From UBA877 sp035506155 (GTDB lineage Bacteria > Chloroflexota > Anaerolineae > Anaerolineales > Villigracilaceae): 64,000 bases of DNA. The translations under genes and the position numbers were made by a program. Positions 61,425 to 64,000 of the stretch are shown here, one piece after another. Each line of letters opens with the position of its first letter. The first letter of the stretch is position 1. The DNA is taken from assembly GCA_035506155.1 (NCBI GenBank), contig DATJPX010000021.1, positions 62,001-126,000 on the forward strand, in the 5' to 3' direction. The notes under the pieces were generated by a model. That model was not told the origin of the DNA, made no database searches, and saw only the letters and a program-made list of their open reading frames with translations.

Positions 61425-62557
61425 GGCTGGCCCGCCAGGATGCGTGTGTAAATCTGCAGGTAGCGCTCCCCCATCGTCTTCAAAGAATAGCCCTGAAGGA
61501 TCGAGGGCCTGCAAGCCGCGCTCATCTGCTTCCGAAGAGTTTTTGATCCACGCAGTAGTTCGATCTTCTCAGCCAACGCATCCGGGGCATGTACCGGAAT
61601 GACAAAACCCGTCTGCCCATCGACGACCAAGTCGGCCATCAAACCGACAGGTGTACCGATCACCGGGGTGCCGCAACTCATGCTCTCCAAGGCTACTCGC
61701 GGGCCAGATTCGTATAAAGATGGGCAAACCAGGGCAAGGCCATTCCGATATAGGTCCCTTAATTCCCTCGGCCCAAGCTGGCCTAACAATTCGACCTTTC
61801 CACGCCACCTCATCTCGTCAGCAAATTCCCGGACTGTAGACTCCAAGGGACCGCTTCCGACCACTTTTAAACCTAGCCCTGGGTTTTTCTCCCAGACAAG
61901 TTGCATTGCCTTCAGGAGATCCAAAATGCCCTTGCCCTGGTCCAATCGTCCCACAAAAAGAAGGAAGTCTGTGCCGCCGGTGGGATGCGCTCCAGGAGTG
62001 AAGTAATCGGTATCGATCCCATTTGGAATTGTGGTGACGGACTTTCGGAGATCCGGAAATAGTCCCCGCAGATCTTTTGCGGTCGCATCCGAAACGGCGG
62101 TTAATTCCTGGCTGGCCTCCTCCAAACGTCTCTCGATCTGAAAACTGATTTTCGATTGCGCCCAGATCGCCCATTCGTAGGGGGAATTACGCTTTCGCTT
62201 GTGTACGTCTGCAGAGACCATCGAATGGAAGGTGGTCAAAGCCGGGATCGGAGCATCCACCGGAGCAGGCAAAGGGGAATGATAGTGAATCAAATCCACC
62301 CCCTCCCCCAGCCTACTCAGGGCGAGTGAGACAAAGATACCATGAAGGTGGACATGAAACGGGTAGATTGGCAAAAATGCCGGACGGAGAACCAGGATTT
62401 TTCCATAGCGATCCATCGAATGGGAACCTGGCACACGCCGGGTCAGGATTATGACCTGATGGCGTTCTCGATCCAGGTATTGCGCCAACCCCCAAACATG
62501 CGAGGCAATCCCTTCTCGCGGTGGAAAGGGAGTGGAACAAATGAAGCAGATCTTCAT
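61421..62557 (-). CDS. Glycosyltransferase family 4
   Basis: 378 residues. 'STPFPPREGIASHVWGLAQYLD' is the classical GT4 N-terminus, with 'DFLLFVGRLDQGKGILDLL' and 'PSLYESGPRVALESMSCGTPVIG' (Ex7E) in the donor domain. First enzyme of the three GT4 members in transcription order. A gap of 52 bases separates it from the PssE-like gene. Confidence 0.92.
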   Translation of the reverse strand: MKICFICSTPFPPREGIASHVWGLAQYLDRERHQVIILTRRVPGSHSMDRYGKILVLRPAFLPIYPFHVHLHGIFVSLALSRLGEGVDLIHYHSPLPAPVDAPIPALTTFHSMVSADVHKRKRNSPYEWAIWAQSKISFQIERRLEEASQELTAVSDATAKDLRGLFPDLRKSVTTIPNGIDTDYFTPGAHPTGGTDFLLFVGRLDQGKGILDLLKAMQLVWEKNPGLGLKVVGSGPLESTVREFADEMRWRGKVELLGQLGPRELRDLYRNGLALVCPSLYESGPRVALESMSCGTPVIGTPVGLMADLVVDGQTGFVIPVHAPDALAEKIELLRGSKTLRKQMSAACRPSILQGYSLKTMGERYLQIYTRILAGQP

Positions 62558-62609
62558 GGCCGGATGTCTGCAATATCAAAGGGTGAGGAAAGGCGCAATC
62601 GGTCGGGCA

Positions 62610-63110
62610 TCAACTTTGGCCTTTCCCTAAGCGATTCTGCCAATCACTCAACTGCAAAGCTAGCGCGTTCGTAAGGCGGCTCGAATCGACGGCTGTCTCT
62701 GGAAGCTCCTCCGCAAGCTGGACCGCCCTCAGGAGGGCTTCGCCGGATAATTCCAGGACAGCAATCGCCCGATTCTGTCCTGCAAGGGCAGTGGCCAACT
62801 GCACTTGGTGATCATTATAATGCTCGCCGAAGGCAGCCAGGCGAGGACAAACGACCAATGGTTTGTGTCTCTTCAGAACGGTAATGATGGTGCCGGCCCC
62901 AGCCTGGGCGACAACGATCCTGGCTTGTTCGATCCATTCTTCCATTTCCTGCATCGATGCCCATTGAAAGTGCTTTGCCCGGAGGGGACGATAGTCGCTG
63001 AATCCACCCTGCACCACCACCTGCTCCTCTGTCAAACCCGACAGCTCATCGGCCGCCCGGGTGAGGCGGTTGAAATTTTGATCGTGGGTACCGACTGTGA
63101 CCAGGATCAT
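62610..63110 (-). CDS. PssE/Alg13-like glycosyltransferase subunit
   Basis: 166 residues, GT28 C-terminal-type (donor) half: 'ILVTVGTHDQNFNRLTRAAD', 'VVAQAGAGTIITVLKRHKPLVVCPRLAAFGEH' region, 'NDHQVQLATALA'. Together with the membrane-binding half encoded next it forms a two-protein glycosyltransferase like Alg13/Alg14. Overlaps the PssD-like gene by 4 bases. Confidence 0.9.
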   Translation of the reverse strand: MILVTVGTHDQNFNRLTRAADELSGLTEEQVVVQGGFSDYRPLRAKHFQWASMQEMEEWIEQARIVVAQAGAGTIITVLKRHKPLVVCPRLAAFGEHYNDHQVQLATALAGQNRAIAVLELSGEALLRAVQLAEELPETAVDSSRLTNALALQLSDWQNRLGKGQS

Positions 63111-63556
63111 ATTACCGCACCGTTATACTTCGCCTTGGGACCACAAATCTGTGCAAGCTGAGGCCATTGGACCCAGAATTCGTCCGCCAGCGGATAGACC
63201 AACCGGCCGGTCCGGGACGGACCTTCGACCCGGCACCAGCTTTCCAGGAAGATCGTCTTGATTTTATACAGCTTCCCCCAGAAGAAAAAAGGCAGGGCAA
63301 TTTCCGCGCCTGTGCTAAAAATGACTTGAGGGCGTTCCCGCCGAAGGATCCGCCTGGCTTCGAAAAAGGCTCGCGGCAACAAATACCAGCGTTCACCGAT
63401 ATTCCTGGAAAAATACGCCGGGGCGATCTTGCGAATTTCCTCGTCCCGGGCGCTGGTATGGGTCACGAAAAATATTTCGTGACCATCGAAGGCCTCAAGG
63501 ACCTGGAGAGTCTCCGTCAGGTGACCCCCGTGTGTGCACACCAAAGCAATTTTCAT
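63107..63556 (-). CDS. PssD/Alg14-like glycosyltransferase subunit
   Basis: 149 residues: 'IALVCTHGGHLTETLQVLEAF', 'ARDEEIRKIAPAYFSRNI', 'ISTGAEIALPFFFWGKLYKIKTIFLE' (here cut to typical parts), the acceptor or membrane half of the Alg13/14-type enzyme. Usually adds the second sugar to a lipid carrier. Start at 63556 where the family begins ('MKIALVCTH'); the frame continues 27 bases upstream, into the epimerase gene. Confidence 0.88.
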   Translation of the reverse strand: MKIALVCTHGGHLTETLQVLEAFDGHEIFFVTHTSARDEEIRKIAPAYFSRNIGERWYLLPRAFFEARRILRRERPQVIFSTGAEIALPFFFWGKLYKIKTIFLESWCRVEGPSRTGRLVYPLADEFWVQWPQLAQICGPKAKYNGAVI

Positions 63557-63564
63557 CGTTTTTA

Positions 63565-64000
63565 TTAGTGCTGATTCAACCACTGGACGGTTGCACGAAT
63601 GCCGTCTTCAATCGAGAATGGCAGGGGGCCAACAACGTCCTCGAGCGGGCGAAGATCCTGGATTTCATTCATGATAATGTTTCCAAGCCGAAAACTCGTT
63701 AGCGGAGGTGCCGACCAACCAACACGCTGAAGGACGTCTCCGCCGATACCCGCTGCCTTGAGCAGGCCATAGGCGATCTGGGGGATCTTTCGTGCACCCA
63801 AGGCTTCCTGGACCTTGTCCGCAAACTCCCTGAGTTCCACAGGCTCATAGTCAGCCATGTAAAAAATCCGGCCCCGAACAGCCTCCCTGGGAGCTTCCAA
63901 TAGCCGCCCGATTTGATGAACGGTGTTCCCGACGTAGCCCCACTGTTTGAGCGTCTGCACACCCTTGGGGTGCACATACATTCCCCGGCGGATTGTATTA
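63565..64000 (-). CDS. NAD-dependent sugar epimerase/dehydratase, C-terminal part
   Basis: The frame is open to the window edge, so the 5' part is outside. What remains is the C-terminal domain of an extended short-chain dehydrogenase: 'GYVGNTVHQIGRLLEAP', 'YEPVELREFADKVQEALG' and 'SIEDGIRATVQWLNQ', the substrate-domain pattern of GalE/RmlB-like epimerases. It would supply nucleotide sugar for the transferases downstream. At least 145 residues. Confidence 0.85.
   Translation of the reverse strand, partial: NTIRRGMYVHPKGVQTLKQWGYVGNTVHQIGRLLEAPREAVRGRIFYMADYEPVELREFADKVQEALGARKIPQIAYGLLKAAGIGGDVLQRVGWSAPPLTSFRLGNIIMNEIQDLRPLEDVVGPLPFSIEDGIRATVQWLNQH

Overview
The window looks like a chromosomal segment of a heterotrophic bacterium of the phylum Chloroflexota, most likely an Anaerolineae-type organism. 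This is an inference from gene content; no rRNA is present. The hints are GC-rich coding sequence, lipoproteins with long Thr/Pro/Ser-rich linkers, TPR-like domains joined to membrane proteins, an Opp-type ABC importer inside a sugar-degradation operon, a mevalonate-pathway decarboxylase, and an oxygen-sensitive glycyl radical enzyme pointing to anaerobic or facultative life. Genes are densely packed: no stretch over 300 bases lacks a gene, and I see no insertion sequence, prophage, CRISPR array or rRNA. Shine-Dalgarno starts are mixed with several probable leaderless starts.

Layout. (1) 0-11 kb: housekeeping and stress genes: an Ada-type DNA repair protein, a redoxin lipoprotein with the MsrP/MsrQ methionine-sulfoxide repair pair behind a Fur/PerR-like palindrome, a nitronate monooxygenase-like enzyme, a Mut7-C protein and an M20 peptidase under two near-identical promoters, a LysE exporter, a GlsB-type membrane protein, and an orphan MalF/MalG-type permease pair whose MalF carries a TPR-like N-terminus. 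(2) 11-17 kb: two membrane proteins of unknown function, an RsiV-like lipoprotein and a YprB-type exonuclease with TPRs. (3) 17-32 kb: a LacI-controlled carbohydrate operon: LacI, an Opp/Dpp-family ABC importer (SBP, two permeases, two ATPases), a GH2 beta-glycosidase, a leaderless solute-binding-like protein, two different GH4 enzymes, a ChbG/YdjC deacetylase and a BadF-type sugar kinase. The combination resembles the chitobiose pathway with the PTS replaced by ABC uptake plus a kinase. (4) 32-39 kb: an MFS transporter, an M23 lipoprotein, a zinc alcohol dehydrogenase, YegP and DinB proteins and an intracellular GH5. (5) 38.8-42.8 kb: AraC regulator, glycyl radical enzyme and its activase, substrate unknown. 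(6) 43-51 kb: secreted GH16 glucanase, GT-C-like membrane protein, mevalonate (di)phosphate decarboxylase, M50 site-2 protease with a large insertion, HEAT protein, membrane-anchored HExxH protease, acylphosphatase, small cytochrome-like lipoprotein and RadC. (7) 51.5 kb: tRNA-Asn with a consensus promoter. (8) 51.7-64 kb, all on the minus strand: FmdB, a small membrane protein, a CPBP protease, then a surface-polysaccharide cluster running to the window edge (epimerase, PssD/PssE pair, three GT4 enzymes, a thymidylate-kinase-like protein, a nucleotidyltransferase, a Wzx flippase and a large membrane protein). The downstream part of this cluster, about 54-59.5 kb, is visibly AT-richer than the rest.

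How the parts work together: the sugar operon and the secreted GH16 suggest growth on beta-linked polysaccharides (glucans, chitin-like or mannan-like material). The SBP gene is followed by a strong intercistronic hairpin that probably protects its mRNA. The LacI gene sits behind a consensus promoter whose start site is covered by two tandem LacI-type operators, so the regulator and probably the whole operon are controlled there. The minus-strand cluster would build and export a cell-surface glycan.
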